Shown here in pieces: positions 43,768-55,335 of a stretch of 64,000 nucleotides of DNA. The stretch is from positions 73,208,253 through 73,272,252 of the forward strand of contig CM042688.1 in NCBI GenBank assembly GCA_023614405.1. Direction: 5' to 3'. The translations under genes were made by a program, and so were the position numbers. The notes under the pieces were generated by a model. The model did not search any database. It saw only the letters and a program-made list of their open reading frames with translations, and had not been told where the DNA came from. This DNA comes from Avena insularis (lineage: Eukaryota > Streptophyta > Magnoliopsida > Poales > Poaceae). How positions within the stretch are numbered: position 1 is the stretch's first letter; each line of letters begins with the position of its first letter.

Positions 43768-46536
43768 TATGCCTAACTTAAAGGCGTTAAAGAAAAGTAC
43801 TTATTGGGAGATAACCCAAAAGTTTTAGATGAGTCTTGGAAGTTATTACCTCAATAATAACCGCTCCTTATCCTTTTTATTTGATTTTTGTGCCAAGAGT
43901 AACCTCTAATGAGAGAGAAGTAATGATTGGGAAAGTTGCTGTCCTGAAACAGATTTATGTGCTTCACCGTAAAAATTCGTGTAAAATCTCTGAAAGTATT
44001 TTTGAGGCGTGAATTTTTGTGATTCTTCCCCAGGTTGTTATATAACTTTCGTTAGTTCAACAATTTTTGATTTGAGCAACATAAGGTCTTCGAAAAAATT
44101 CGTCTTTACCTGCTGGTCTGTTTTGACAGATTTCTGCCATTTTCTACATTTGCTTCTTGTTGGTTCCTTTATGAATTCTTTTGGGGAATTGAGATTTTTG
44201 AGGGAATTGCTTCAGTAGATAGTGTTCTAATGGAAGTTTATTGGTGTTAGAGCTGAACCTAAAAGACCTATTATCTTGAGTGCACTAATGTTGCTAATAA
44301 AGATTGTGTGAAGTTTTGTATAAAGGAAAAATTTCAGGTGTATGGAAGGAATGAGTAATGAGATGAAGGATGGACTAAAGCTCAAGCTTGGGGATGACAC
44401 GCGTGTCACCCCAAGAAATATCCAAGAAGTACAAGCGTCAAAGCTTGGGGATGCCCAAGGCATCCCCTTCTTCATCAATAACAATCCCAGGTTTCTTCCA
44501 AACGCTTCATTTTTATTGTTTCATGCACAATTGTGTTGTTCTTGGAGCGTCTTCTTTTTCGTTTTTGTTTTGGTTTTTCGTTTGCTTGGTTTGCTTAGTT
44601 TTCTGAATAAATTGGTTGGACCCCCTCTTTCATTACTTTGGTTTTCAAATAGTTTGGTTTGATTTGGAAAAGAGTAGGAAAGTTCATGCTTAAGTGGTAA
44701 AGAGAGCTTGTTTTTGACTGTGGCCTATGCTTTGTCATGCCATGCTTCATATTGTTTTGGCTTTATGCTCAGTATTCTTTGCTGTAGCATGACTTTTTAT
44801 AAACAATTGAGATTTCTTAATGTGCCTTGGATGAATCATGCGTTGTTTTAGCATATTAAAGCATAGTATAGTGGTATTCTCCTTTGATGCTTTATTTGGG
44901 TTGACTTGGCACATGCTCACACCATGTTATGACTATCTCAAGTCACCATAGCCTTTATGATCCTCTAGTTTTCAACTTGTAGTATCACTGTATGCTTTGA
45001 TCAATGATGTTTTGTCGCTCTGCATGATTATGGCCATTATTGCTCTCTTATTTTGTCGCTCCCAGTCTTTTGCTAGCCTCCACAACAAAGTATGAGTTCC
45101 ACTCATGCATCCAACTCCTTAAACCAAGTTATTCCAAAGAGTCCACCATATCTACCTACTAGCTTATATTATTCCAAGTATATTCATGCTTTTGTTTACC
45201 TTCCAAATTAAACTTGTTATGAGAAAACTAGTGATTAAAGGTCTCACGAACTTGATGGCACACTTTACTTTTCTTGCCCTTAATAAACTTGAACCATTGT
45301 GTCGTCTATGTTGTATATGCTTGCACTTATTTGTTGGGTATTAGCAGAACCATGCTTTCATGGGGAATGCTTTCAACATTGCACTTGGTACTTGTACCTA
45401 GTTGATATCATGCTCTTTTGTATATGGATGTCATCGGTGTGAAATGAAAGGGGAGCTTGTAAGTCCATGGAGTTATGTATATGTGTTAGAGAAATGCCTG
45501 GGCCGCTAGTCTAATCCATGCTGACATGGTGGAAACCTGCATCGTAACCATAATGAGATGTCTATGAAGCATTCTTCTTATAAAAAAAGAGACCTATATT
45601 GAGAAAAAAGAGAAAAGAGAAAAAAAGAGATTATGAAAAGAGGAAAAAGAGAAAAAAAACACCATATTCCCATGGTAAATAAGAAGATTGCTGAGATGCT
45701 CGTTGTCTGCTTGCCTTGTCATTTTGATATGGGGATTCTTCCGTATCATCGGGCAAGGGGTACCCCGTTGGCGGTTCTCTATGATACACATGTACTTACA
45801 ATGAAAAGACTTACCGGTGACTAAATGAGTAGCATGAGGAGTGGCCCTCGTATACAAGGGACATGAGATTCCTAACTTATACTTCGTCAAGCATGTACAC
45901 CAAAGTTTGTTCACTTTAACCTTAATCACTTCAAGATGCTTATGATAGGGGCAATGAGAGATGAAAGCTATAAGTACCATAATTTTTGGAAGCTCTTTAT
46001 GAGACTTGATTCCCTACTTCCTTTTATGAAGGCCTTTCTTCCACCATTATATTGAGTCTCCACCTTCTATCTTTATGCACCTACTTTGAGAGCATAGTGG
46101 CCATTCTTAGTTCTATGTGCATTGTCCCAAGACTTGTTGATTCATGCATAGCTTTGATATTGCTTGTTTTAAACTATTTGTATCTAGTCACTCTTATGAA
46201 CTTTGAAGGTGTCCTATGCATTTATGTTTGCTACTCTATGAGGGACAAGCTGAATACCACTATGCTATGTTTTCTTTATGTGAAACAGACAAACGTCTTG
46301 CAAAGCATTGTTATTCATGAATATTTTGTTTGTGCCTTTTCATGTTGCATCATAGTTTCTTTGCTTATTACTAGAACTTTGTCTTTCATGTTATGATTGA
46401 AGTACTATGATCCCAGCTTTGAATGTTTTACAAATACTTTCATCAAGTCTTTGATGGTGCATGTCACCTCAAAAATTATTCTTTCTTTTTATCACTTACC
46501 TAATCGAGGACGAGCAGGAGTTAAGCTTGGGGATGT
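43768..46536 (+). other. 3' non-coding region of E5
   Basis: Aligns with E1's 5351-8114 from TATGCCTAACTTAAAGGCG onward, including hairpins, purine-rich run (about 45590-45660) and polypurine end. The two have visibly diverged (small indels and substitutions throughout), but order is unchanged. Confidence 0.8.
44387..44467 (+). other. Paired hairpins of E5, longer first stem
   Basis: CTTGGGG (44387-44393), a bulged A, then TGACACG pairing with CGTGTCA, then CCCCAAG (44409-44415): 14 paired bases per side. The second stem, GGGGATGCC / GGCATCCCC at 44447-44467, is identical to that in E1. Confidence 0.68.
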
Positions 46537-48121
46537 TGATACATTGCAAATGTATCTATAATTTTTGATGTTCCATGCTTGGTTTTATCCACTTTCTTGT
46601 GTTTTGTCCATACTTTGGAGTACTTTTTATAAGATTTCTTGGACTAACCTATTAACAAGAGCCACAGTGCGGTACATTGCTGTTTCTCGATGTTTTGGTT
46701 CCAGGAAAGTCAGAAAATGAATATTCTCAGAATTGGACGGGACAAAAGCCAAAGTGCCTATTTTTCCGGAAGTCATCAGATGCCAGAATACGAGACGGAG
46801 AGGGGCCAGAGGGCGGCCACACCACCTGGCCGCGCGGCCAGGCTTGGCCCGCGCCAGGGGGTGGTGTGGCCAGCCCAGGCACCCCCTCGGCCTCTCCTTC
46901 CACCTATATATTGCCCTCGGGACAAAAACCCTAAGTACCTGATAAAAAAATCCACGAAAGAGTCTGTAGCCGCCGTCATCTCCATCCCTAGATCGGGAGG
47001 GATCTGAAGCTCTTCCCGGCACCCTGCCGGAGAGGGGAATTCACCCTGGAGGCCTTCTTCATCACCATGCAAGCCTCCGGTGTGATGCGTGAGTAGTTCA
47101 TCCTTGGACTACGGATCCATGTAGTAGCTAGATGGCTGGTTCTCCTCCTTTGTGATTTCATGTTTAGATCTTGTGAGCTCCGTTCATGATCAAGATCATC
47201 TATTTTTAATTCTACATGTTGTGTTTGCGGGGATCCGATGGATATGGAGATGCTATTTCAGATTGGTTATTGATTCTATCATGTCTTTGTTATTTGTGAT
47301 CTTGCATGCTTTTCATTGTTAGTAGCTATCTTGGCCAAGTAGATGCTAGCAACTTCAAGAGTTAGTATTTATGCTCGATAGTGGGTTCATGCCTCTAGTA
47401 ATCTAGGGAAGTGACAGAAATCTCTAAGGTACTAGATGTGCTGTTGCTACTAGGGAGAAAAAAACAATCCTTTGTTCATAGAATAATCATATTGTTTACT
47501 TTAAACGCAGTTCGTAAAGCAAATATCTGTTGCTTGCAACTTAATACTGGAGGGGGTTCGGATGATAACCTGAAAGTGGATTATTAGTCATAGATGTAGT
47601 TGGATGGCGGTCTATGTATAATGTTGTAATGCCCAATCAAGTCTCAAAGGAGTCAAGATGATTAGTATATGCATGTATTGCTTTCTCGATGTTTGTCAAT
47701 TGCCCCGCTGTAATTTGTTCACCCAGCATGTTATCTATCTTAAGGAGAGCCACCTCTAGTGAAATATGGATCCCTTTTTCTTTACATACAATCTATAAAC
47801 TGTTTACTGCTTTGTGTTTACTTTCTACAAATTATTACTTCCTTCCATTTGATACATTTAATCCTTTGTTTTCCACAAAACACGGTGAGATTGACAACCT
47901 CATCGCAAGTTGGGGACAAAGTTCTATGGTTGCGTTGTGCAGGTCTCCACGTTGCTACTAGCACCGGTAGTGTGCCCTGCCAAGGCTCGGCTAGCAACAC
48001 CTTTGGGGTGTTTCCTTGCTCCTACTGATTCGATTAAACCTTGGTTTCATAACTGAGGGAAACTTGCTGCTGTGCTCATCAGACCTTCCTCTTGGGGTTC
48101 CCAACAAGCTCTACATCAACA
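46537..48121 (+). repeat. 3' LTR of E5
   Basis: 1585 bp with TATATAT at 46915-46921. It is clearly more diverged from its partner than the E1 LTRs are from each other, fitting an older insertion. Confidence 0.85.
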
Positions 48122-48148
48122 CCGCTCCAGCATTTTTCTGGCGCCATA
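48122..48148 (+). other. Primer-site fragment after E5's 3' LTR
   Basis: CCGCTCCAGCATTTTTCTGG then CGCCAT follows the LTR, the start of an internal region rather than flanking DNA. This implies a further internal unit that was deleted, as in a tandem three-LTR arrangement. Confidence 0.6.
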
Positions 48149-49117
48149 CACTGAGCCATCAGGCGGTATACTTGGTCACTAGTCTCAACCTCCTATCTAC
48201 CTCGCTCACAGAAATGCCCTCCGTAGATATGCAAGTGACATTGCTAGCACCAACCCAGTGGTACATCGGATGGACTCTAGCTTGTAGAGGCTAGATGCGG
48301 CGGCGCAACCACGTGCGGATGAGAGCGGCGCCACCCTCTTCCTTGCCTATGCGGCCTTCGAGGTCGTAGACACGCTGATATAGCATCTTCATCTCCTCGG
48401 ACTCGCCAGGCATCACGACGTTCTTCCAGGAGTGTCTCCTCTTGCAAGGCTCCACGGGATTGAAGGGCGTGAGTCTGAAGTGCTCTCCGTCGGCCTTCTA
48501 GTCGTGGACGTAGAACCACTTGTCTCTCCACCCTTGGATAGACGCTGTGAGCTTGATATCAAAGTAGGTGGCGGAGTAGTCGACGTGGATCCTGCAGCCT
48601 CCCACATCGTAGACTACCGAACCCAACCCTGATTGACGCTTAAGCTTAAAAAGCTTCTTGAAGAGACCGAAGTGCGGCTCGATTCCGAGCCAACACTCGT
48701 AGAGAGTGATGAAACAAGAGATATGAAGAATCGGATTTGGGGACAGCTGATGCAGCTGGAGCCCATAGAAGCAGATAAGACCCCAAACAAACGGATGTAG
48801 GGGAGAGAGAGACCTCGAATGATGAACGCAAGGAACATCACTCTAAAACCCACAGGAGTACGGGGGATTACCTCGTCGCTAGTCACTCGCGAGTCATCTT
48901 CCGCGGACGGAAGAGCTCCATCTTGATGAAGAGTGTGCAGCTCAGAAGACTTGATGACAGATGCACGCCAGGAGCCATTGGTGATGCGGGTGCCCGCACC
49001 CTTCTTCTTCCTAGCACTGGCGGCGCTGGTGCCCACGGCGGTGGTGCCTCCCTTCTTCTTGGCAGCGACAATGGTGGCCGCAGATCCAGCGGCGGCGCCT
49101 CCTTTCTTCTTGCCCAT

Positions 49118-50434
49118 CTTTCGATGGTGGTGGGAACGAAGGAAGTAGCTGGGGAATATGCGTAGCTGGTCTAGTGCCACGGAGAGGACGAGCGCAAGGG
49201 AGAAAAAACAAGCAGCAATGGCGAAAGAAGCACGAGCAAGAAGAGAGATGGGGAAAATTGCAGCAGCTACGCTGCTACTTAACCTCCTCGCAGGTGTCAT
49301 CCAACGGCCAGAAAAAACCCTACTAAACACGTGGTGCATATCGCCATCGACACGTGGCGAAGGTGAACCACGAATCGTCCCCCACTACTCCCATTACGCG
49401 CGGAAATCGAGGAGACGTAGTTAAAACAGAAGATTACGCAAGCCTAGTCAAATCAAAGTTAGAAAGTGGGACCCTCCGCTTGTCACATCCCATCAAAGCC
49501 GCTCACGCGGGTAACTGAGGTCATCACATCGTTAGCACTGACGTCGTCGATTCCAGCAGAAGAAGATTTTGACTACTTTAGTTCTTGCTCGAGTCTTCGA
49601 CTCAACCAAGCTCTTAGGGGCTACACCTAATAGGAGCACTAGCCGTGCACCCGAAAGAATTTTTATGCAGGTATACAAGTTCCACGAAAACCCATCACTC
49701 GAATCAACGATTCGATTGTGAACTACGGGTTACTCCCATAGGGAGCGCTGGAAGCATATTCGAATGAAACAAGCAACAAAAAGACGATAACAGTCGCAAA
49801 TGGTTTTAGTCCCCACTCGAGTCTATGACTCGAATAGGCACTCGGGGGGCTACTACCATAGGGAGCGCTGGTCGCACACCCTATGATTATTTTCCCTTGT
49901 ACGTCGTATTGTGTGTTGATAACATCCACACTCGAAAGCCATGGTGACTCTGCCACATGTTTTCCCTACAAAGAGATTACATCTCTTGGGCCACCCGAAT
50001 CATCTCCGCGATGACAAAATTTCGGATGTCGCGCTTGCAGCATGAAGATAGGACCTGAATAAGGCCTGGCAACGCATCTGCTGCGCACTACCAGAAATAT
50101 ATCTGTACCTGCAGGTACGATGAACATGCCTTGACGGACACGTCGAGTGCTCACATTTATACACTAGAATTCGACTCCTGTAAGACCTCTGCGGCCTGGG
50201 TCGAGTTACGCTAGAACTTTTCCAAATTCGAGTCCGGGGACTCGAGTTTGAGTAGATTGCATTGTTTTGCCCTAAGGCAGTTAACTGATACCAATACATC
50301 GGATAAATCAGGCACGTATATCAACAATCCCTATGACACAAAAAGAACACTCGAAAAATGCTCATTCATGCACTCAAAAGACTTCATAAATTCTCCAGTC
50401 GAATCTACGATTCCACTAGACACTGGGAGGCTAC
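49118..50434 (+). other. E4 3' region with repeated polypurine-like modules
   Basis: Contains the 5' leader of the antisense ORF and then degenerate modules of the form ACTCGAxTC...GGGGCTAC at about 49588-49640, 49695-49750, 49798-49870 and 50395-50434. Two of them continue into ATAGGGAGCGCTGG. The last one (GGGAGGCTAC) abuts the 3' LTR and is the likely polypurine tract. Confidence 0.55.
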
Positions 50435-50922
50435 TGACATGGGTATACCCTACAGGTACTCGAGTTTGGCATATACGGTCCAGCTACGGCAGAAGCCCAC
50501 GATGTTGTCAAGGCCCAATGTAGAATTCGGGTGACCCACGGACTCTCCGATTGCTTGTAACGCAAGAAGAAGCTTAAGATAGAAAGTTCAAAAGGACAAA
50601 CCCTAATCTGTAACCAACTCGACCTACTACCCGAGACCTAGCCTATCTATATAAAGGCTGGGAGGGGGCGGCGAGGAGGACAATCCAAACCCTAGTTTCC
50701 ACAACCATCGCTAGATTCCATCTGCGCACCCCTGTAACTTTTGACTCCCTCGATAATTCCAAGGGCAGACAAGCAGGAGTAGGGACCTCTACGAGGCCTG
50801 AACCTGGGTAAACCTTGCGTCCCTATGTGCTTGTTTGCTAGCCGATTGATGCCTCCAGTGCTCCCTCCTTCTCCAAAACCCAAGGCCATAACAATGCGCA
50901 TTGACGAGTTAAACCCTCGTCA
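50435..50922 (+). repeat. 3' LTR of E4
   Basis: 488 bp starting TGACATGGGTATACCC and ending CCTCGTCA, with TATATAAA at 50648-50655. The next bases (CTATG) are part of the tandem repeat unit at the insertion site. Confidence 0.85.
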
Positions 50923-52655
50923 CTATGACTCACCGTGTTTTCAAATTTAGCCCGTGTTTCGAAATTAACTTCACACCTTGCGAAAATCTGTTCAGTGGAC
51001 CCACCACCAGGTAGTCAATGTATTGAGACGAGTGAGAGTTTGGAAAGATTCAACTTCTTGTTAAGAATATGCATGCCTAGAAATTTGACCGTGTTTTGAA
51101 AACAACCAAAGAGACTATGACTCACCGTGTTCTGAAATTTTGGCTGTGTTTCGAAATTCACTTCACACCTTGCCATAATCTATTCAGTGGACCCACCAGG
51201 CAGTCAATGTATCAAGAACGAGTGAGAGTTGTTTGGCAAGATTCAACTTCTTGCTAAGAATATGCATGCCCCAAAATTTTCCCATATTTTTGAAACAACC
51301 AAAGAGACTATGACTCACCGTGTTTTGAAATTTTGGCTATGTTTCAAAATTAACTTCACACCTTGCGATAACATGTTTAGTCGACCCACCAGGCAGTCAA
51401 TGTATCGAGAACGAGTGAGAGTTGTTTGGCAAGATTTAACTTCTTGCGAAGAATATGCATGCCTTGAAATTTGACCATGTTTTGGAAACAATCAAAGAGA
51501 CTACGACTCACCGTGTTTTGAAATTTTGGCTGTGTTTCGAAATTAACTTCACACCTTGCGATAATCTATTTAGTGGACCCACCACCAGGCCACAGTCAAT
51601 GATGTATCGAGAATGAGTGAGAGTTTGGAAAGATTCAACTTCTTCCTAAATTATATGCATGCCTAGAAGTTTTGACCGTGTTTTGAAAACAATCAAAGAG
51701 ACTACGACTCACCGTGTTTTGTAATTTTTCCCGTGTTTCGAAATTAACTTCACACCTTGCGAAAATCTGTTCAGTGGACCCACTACTAGGAAGTCAATGT
51801 ATCGAGATGAGTGATAGTTTGGAAAGATTCAACTTCTTGCTAAGAATATGCATGCCTAGAAATTTTACCATATTTTGAAAACAACCAAAGAGACTATGAC
51901 TCATCATGTTTTGAAATTTTGGCTATGTTTCGAAACAAACTTCACACTTTGGGATAATCTGTTCAGTGGACCCACCAGGCAGTCAATGTATCAAGAACGA
52001 GTGAGAGCTGTTCGGCAAGATTCAACTTCTTGCTAAGAATATGCATGCCTCGAAATTTGACCATGTTTTGAAAACAATCAAAGAGACTATAACTCACCAT
52101 GTTTTGAAATTTTTGGCTGTCTTTCGAAATTAACTTCACACCTTGTGATAATCTGTTCTGTGGACCCACCACTAGGCAGTTAATGTATCGAGAACCAGTG
52201 AGAGTTTGGAAAGATTCAACTTCTTGCTAAGAATATGCATGCCTAGAAATTTGACCGTGTTTTGAAAATAATCAAAGAGACTATGACTCACCGTGTTTTG
52301 AAAGTTTGCCTATGTTTCAAAATTAAATTCACACTTTGCGATAATCTGTTTAGTGGACCCACCAGGCAGTCAATATATCGAGAACGAGTGAGAGTTGTTT
52401 GGCAAGATTCAACTTCTTGCTAAGAATATACATGCCTCGAAATTTGACCGTGTTTTGAAAACAATCAAAGAGACTATGACTCATCGTGTTTTGAAATTTT
52501 GGTCGTGTTTTGAAATTAACTTCAAACCTCACGAAAATCTGTTCAGTGGACCTACCAGGCAGTCAATGTATCAAGAACGAGTGAGAGTTTGGCAAGATTC
52601 AACTTCTTGCTAAGAATTTGCATGCCTCAAAATTTGACCATGTTTTGAATACAAT
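50923..52655 (+). repeat. Satellite-like tandem array, nine units of about 193 bp
   Basis: Units beginning CTATGACTCACCGTG start at 50923, 51115, 51308, 51501, 51702, 51894, 52087, 52281 and 52474 (spacing 192-201 bp). Two subtypes differ at one site: units 1, 4, 5 and 7 have GTTTGGAAAGATTC, units 2, 3, 6 and 8 have GGCAAGATTC after an extra GTT, and unit 9 is mixed. No ORF is conserved. I do not match it to a named Triticeae satellite. Confidence 0.9.
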
Positions 52656-53400
52656 TCTAGAAACCAAAACAGATTCATAAACAACATCACAAATTTCAAA
52701 TTATAAAAAGCAACACAAAGAGCCTCACAATTTTCAAAATATAAAAGGGTCATATATTTATAAACATCCTCCCAAATTTCAACTTATAAAAAGGATAAAA
52801 AATCCTCACAAAATTCAAATTATAAAAGGGATCATGTATTTGTAAACATCTCATAAGTCTTAGCTTATAAAAAGGATCACAAAATGACTCACGGATTTGA
52901 AATTATAAAAAACCTCATAAAAAGCCTCACAAATTTCAAATTACAAAGTGAACGATTCCCCAAAAGCCTCACAAATTTTTATAAAAACATCATCAGAAAA
53001 AGCCTAGGGTTTTTCGAAGAACTTTTTTTATGGCTGTAGTGTCAAACTAGTGATCTAGTGCCAAATTTGAACAAAAAGGTAGATAGCATGGAGATATCAA
53101 GCTCGTTGGATCATAGAGGATCCTAAAGTGGGTGGCCACGATCCATGTGAGGTAGGTCTCGACCAATTAGGTCCCAAGCCTACAACACATAGAAGAACAC
53201 CTTGTGCACCCAAAAAGGTGTTTCGTGAATCTTTTTTCGAAATTTTGATGAAATGACATATTGTGGAGATACCAATGTTAAAAAACATGAGAAAAACTAT
53301 GCGACACCTGTAGTGCAAACGGAGGACGTTTCTAGTGAAAATCGGCATGAACTCAGAAAATGGAAGAGAGAGGAGAGAGGGAAAATCAATTTTCTATTTC
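52656..53400. repeat. AT-rich imperfect repeats next to the array
   Basis: The motif CAAATTTCAAATTATAAAA recurs with variation through 52680-52980. A larger unit of about 93 bp (ATAAAAGGG...TATTT.TAAACATC) appears twice between about 52741 and 52885. From about 53000 the sequence becomes ordinary low-copy DNA with no supported ORF. Confidence 0.6.
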
Positions 53401-54150
53401 TTGTGGGCAACCCACAAGCTTGAGGTGCACCTTAATACTGATGTAGTCGCAGCTGCCTCGCTGGTGAGCCTCGATGGGACCGAGGCTATCTAGGGCTATG
53501 ATTCTGATGTTTGCATGTCTGATGGATTCTTCTTGCGTATATAGACCGATGTTTCGTGCTTGCTTGATTTTGCAGGTGATGCAGTCTTTTTGACGTGCCA
53601 CAGTGACGGCCAGGGGACAGGGGAGAGCACGTGGCACGTTGGGCGCAGTTGAGTTTTCAAATCAATGTGACATTAAATAATTTAAAATCAATGCCCCGAA
53701 AATGCCGTGCAAGGAGATGATTTACGTGGATTGTACATAGGTTATTTTTTATCCATGGACTTTGATATACTACTAATCCGTATTTCACTTATAATGATTG
53801 ATATTAGTAATTAAAGAATACATGCGGGTTCCCAGGCTTCTTCCTTTTAGTATTAATTACCTGAATTCATGTGAGTAATTAACGTGGGTTTCTTTGTATT
53901 GGCACCCTTCTTTCCTTGAATGCATGCAGAAATTAATGGGAGGAAGTAATTTCACCTTCCTCGATAATACAAGAGGTTTTATTGCGTCGTAGTGGAAGAT
54001 GAAATGACAAATGGAGTACTTATGCTAGTACTAGATCGCAAACACCATTCCAATTTTCACTTGATAATACTAATATTCAATCTCCGAACATTATTACAGA
54101 AAGGAAGTAGAGGTGAAATTAAACAAAATTAATCCTAAGACTTCTTCGTC
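53401..54150. other. Low-copy intergenic sequence
   Basis: No gene or repeat recognised. The 83-codon - strand ORF at 53386-53637 has no motif I know. Confidence 0.35.
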
Positions 54151-54678
54151 TTAGACCTGGATCCTCCTGTCACCTTCGTGCTTCCCCTTCCCGTGGCATC
54201 CCCCATCTCTCGCCGTCTTCTTCTTCTTCAAGCCTCCCACCTGCTTCTCCTTCCTATTCTCATTGCGGATGAAGGTGGGACCGAGTGCACTCTTCTTGGA
54301 GACGAAGTCGAGAAATGGCCATAAATCTTCCGACCCCTCATCCTCCTGCTCGTGCTCCCTCTTCTTCTTGCTGATGGGGGATGGATAGAGTGAACTCTTA
54401 TTGAAGACGACGTCTCCTTCATAGATGAAAGACCAAGGATCCTCCTTCCCCTCCTCCTCCTCTTCCTCCTCCTCCTCTTTGCTCTCTGCCGGCGGCGTCC
54501 CCTCCATCATATGACGGTAAGCAGGGTCCTCATCAGAAAAATTACCTTCCTGTATGTCAGAATAGTATGACCTGTCAACAGACTCCCCGCTATCACCATG
54601 GTAGGGACTAATATCCCCGTTCGCTCATGCGTTGGACTCGTCAATGGAGGTGCAATGATCGGAGCAGCTGCGTGGCAT
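54151..54678 (-). pseudogene. Small charged protein gene with a TGA at codon 18
   Basis: From ATG at 54678 the frame reads MPRSCSDHCTSIDESNA, a TGA (54627-54625), then remains open to TAA at 54151: 175 codons including the TGA. The post-stop part has GDISPYHGDSGESVDRSYY, a Glu run, two Pro-Phe-Leu style repeats (EDPWSFIYEGDVVF, EDLWPFLDFVSKK) each followed by a Lys-rich stretch, and a basic tail. Upstream features look like a real promoter and leader. Without read-through or an alternative start (Met at codon 57, 54510) it is a pseudogene. I do not recognise the family. Its hydrophilic, repeat-like make-up suggests a small intracellular, possibly nuclear protein. Confidence 0.5.
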
Positions 54679-54829
54679 TTTTGTGTGTGTGGTGGCTTGG
54701 CCGGCCTAAAGGGACAGGGAGAGACAGAGAGAGTTCTTTGATGTGTTCGTCGTGCCTGGATGGGAGAGGTGGTAATTGTTGATGGCCCCTTAAAAAGGCT
54801 TGCTCGGGACATCTAAGAGTTGCCACGTG
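54679..54829 (-). promoter_or_regulatory. Putative promoter and leader of the small gene
   Basis: On the - strand a G-box core CACGTG (54829-54824) lies about 32 bp upstream of CTTTTTAAGG (54797-54788), a TATA-like element. A leader of roughly 80 nt rich in C, A and CT repeats then runs to the ATG. Spacing is plausible for a plant RNA polymerase II promoter. Confidence 0.4.
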
Positions 54830-55335
54830 CCATAGGAGCAGCCTGGCAGTTCCCTTCCATCGTTTTTTATACTCCCTTCCATTGTTTTTTACAAAAGTTC
54901 CCTTCCATCGTTGAAACAAGATCGAACGGTTCACCCCAAGAGCATCAACATCAAGGATATTGCAAGTACCACCACATGTTGGGGAGGGTTTTGCACATAA
55001 CAAAAACCATAGACCTTTTCTGCGCAAAATACAGACATTTTCTATAATCCTTGCACATAATACATAACCAGTCATTGAATGTTTCTTAGTTTTTTTGGGA
55101 AACTTTTCATAGTTAATTATATAATATAGTACTAGAATATAATTTTCATCTAAATTAATAAAAGGTAAAGATCAAAAAATAATTCTAATTTTGAGCCACA
55201 TCCATAAAGTATCTGGTGTATTTTTGGTTCTTGTAAGTTTTATCATTTAGAAATCAACCTATTAGTAGGTACATAATTCATGACATGCTCTAGATAAATG
55301 ATATATAGATTCTATAATGATGGAAAGTGTGTTTT
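54830..55335. other. Upstream low-copy sequence with short repeats
   Basis: CCCTTCCATYGTT occurs three times at about 54851, 54873 and 54900. Otherwise no feature. Confidence 0.35.

Larger units (their letters stand above)
40089..48148 (+). mobile_element. E5: pol-less Athila-type element nested in E4
   Basis: LTR (40089-41660), degenerate primer site, gag and protease (41856-43753), 3' non-coding region (43768-46536), LTR (46537-48121), and 27 bp of a second primer region (48122-48148). No RT or integrase. No matching target duplication is found: AGTTG precedes the left LTR, and neither CCGCT (after the right LTR) nor the bases after 48148 match it. The right end was therefore probably altered. 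Host sequence on both sides is E4's antisense ORF. Confidence 0.83.
39312..49117 (-). pseudogene. E4 antisense ORF, split by E5
   Basis: On the - strand ATG at 49117 starts MGKKKGGAAAGSAA, a Lys/Ala-rich N-terminus, then SSELHTLHQDGALP and VMFLAFIIRGLSLP, resembling the putative gypsy-type transposon domain. A frameshift at about 48790 moves the remainder (LLWAPAASAV region; YFDIKLTASIQGWRDKWF; PVEPCKRRHSWKN) to other frames, with a TAG at about 48497. E5 interrupts it at 48148-40089. The C-terminal part resumes (KAEKATTREK; ISALRECVRQQLVAGAKAAL) and ends at the TAG at 39312-39314. The antisense position between pol and LTR matches E2, but the two proteins are only distantly alike. Confidence 0.7.
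32138..50922 (+). mobile_element. E4: degenerate Tat-lineage retrotransposon with nested E5
   Basis: On the + strand: truncated 5' LTR, primer site, gag, protease, RT, RNase H, integrase (to 38876), an antisense ORF (- strand, 49117 to 39312, split by E5 at 40089-48148), polypurine region and a full 3' LTR (50435-50922). The surviving 296 bp of the 5' LTR match 50627-50922 with no net indel and about 20 substitutions by eye (6.8%). Every coding domain carries stops. It sits against a satellite-like array on the right. The LTR sequence is unrelated to E2, so it is a different Tat family. Confidence 0.88.

Noticed and set aside
53386..53637. 83-codon - strand ORF as a gene
   Set aside because: No motif, no promoter-like sequence, and it abuts a repeat zone.
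54507..54812. 101-codon - strand ORF overlapping the small gene
   Set aside because: It is a different frame from the long 54678-54151 frame and begins within the putative promoter.
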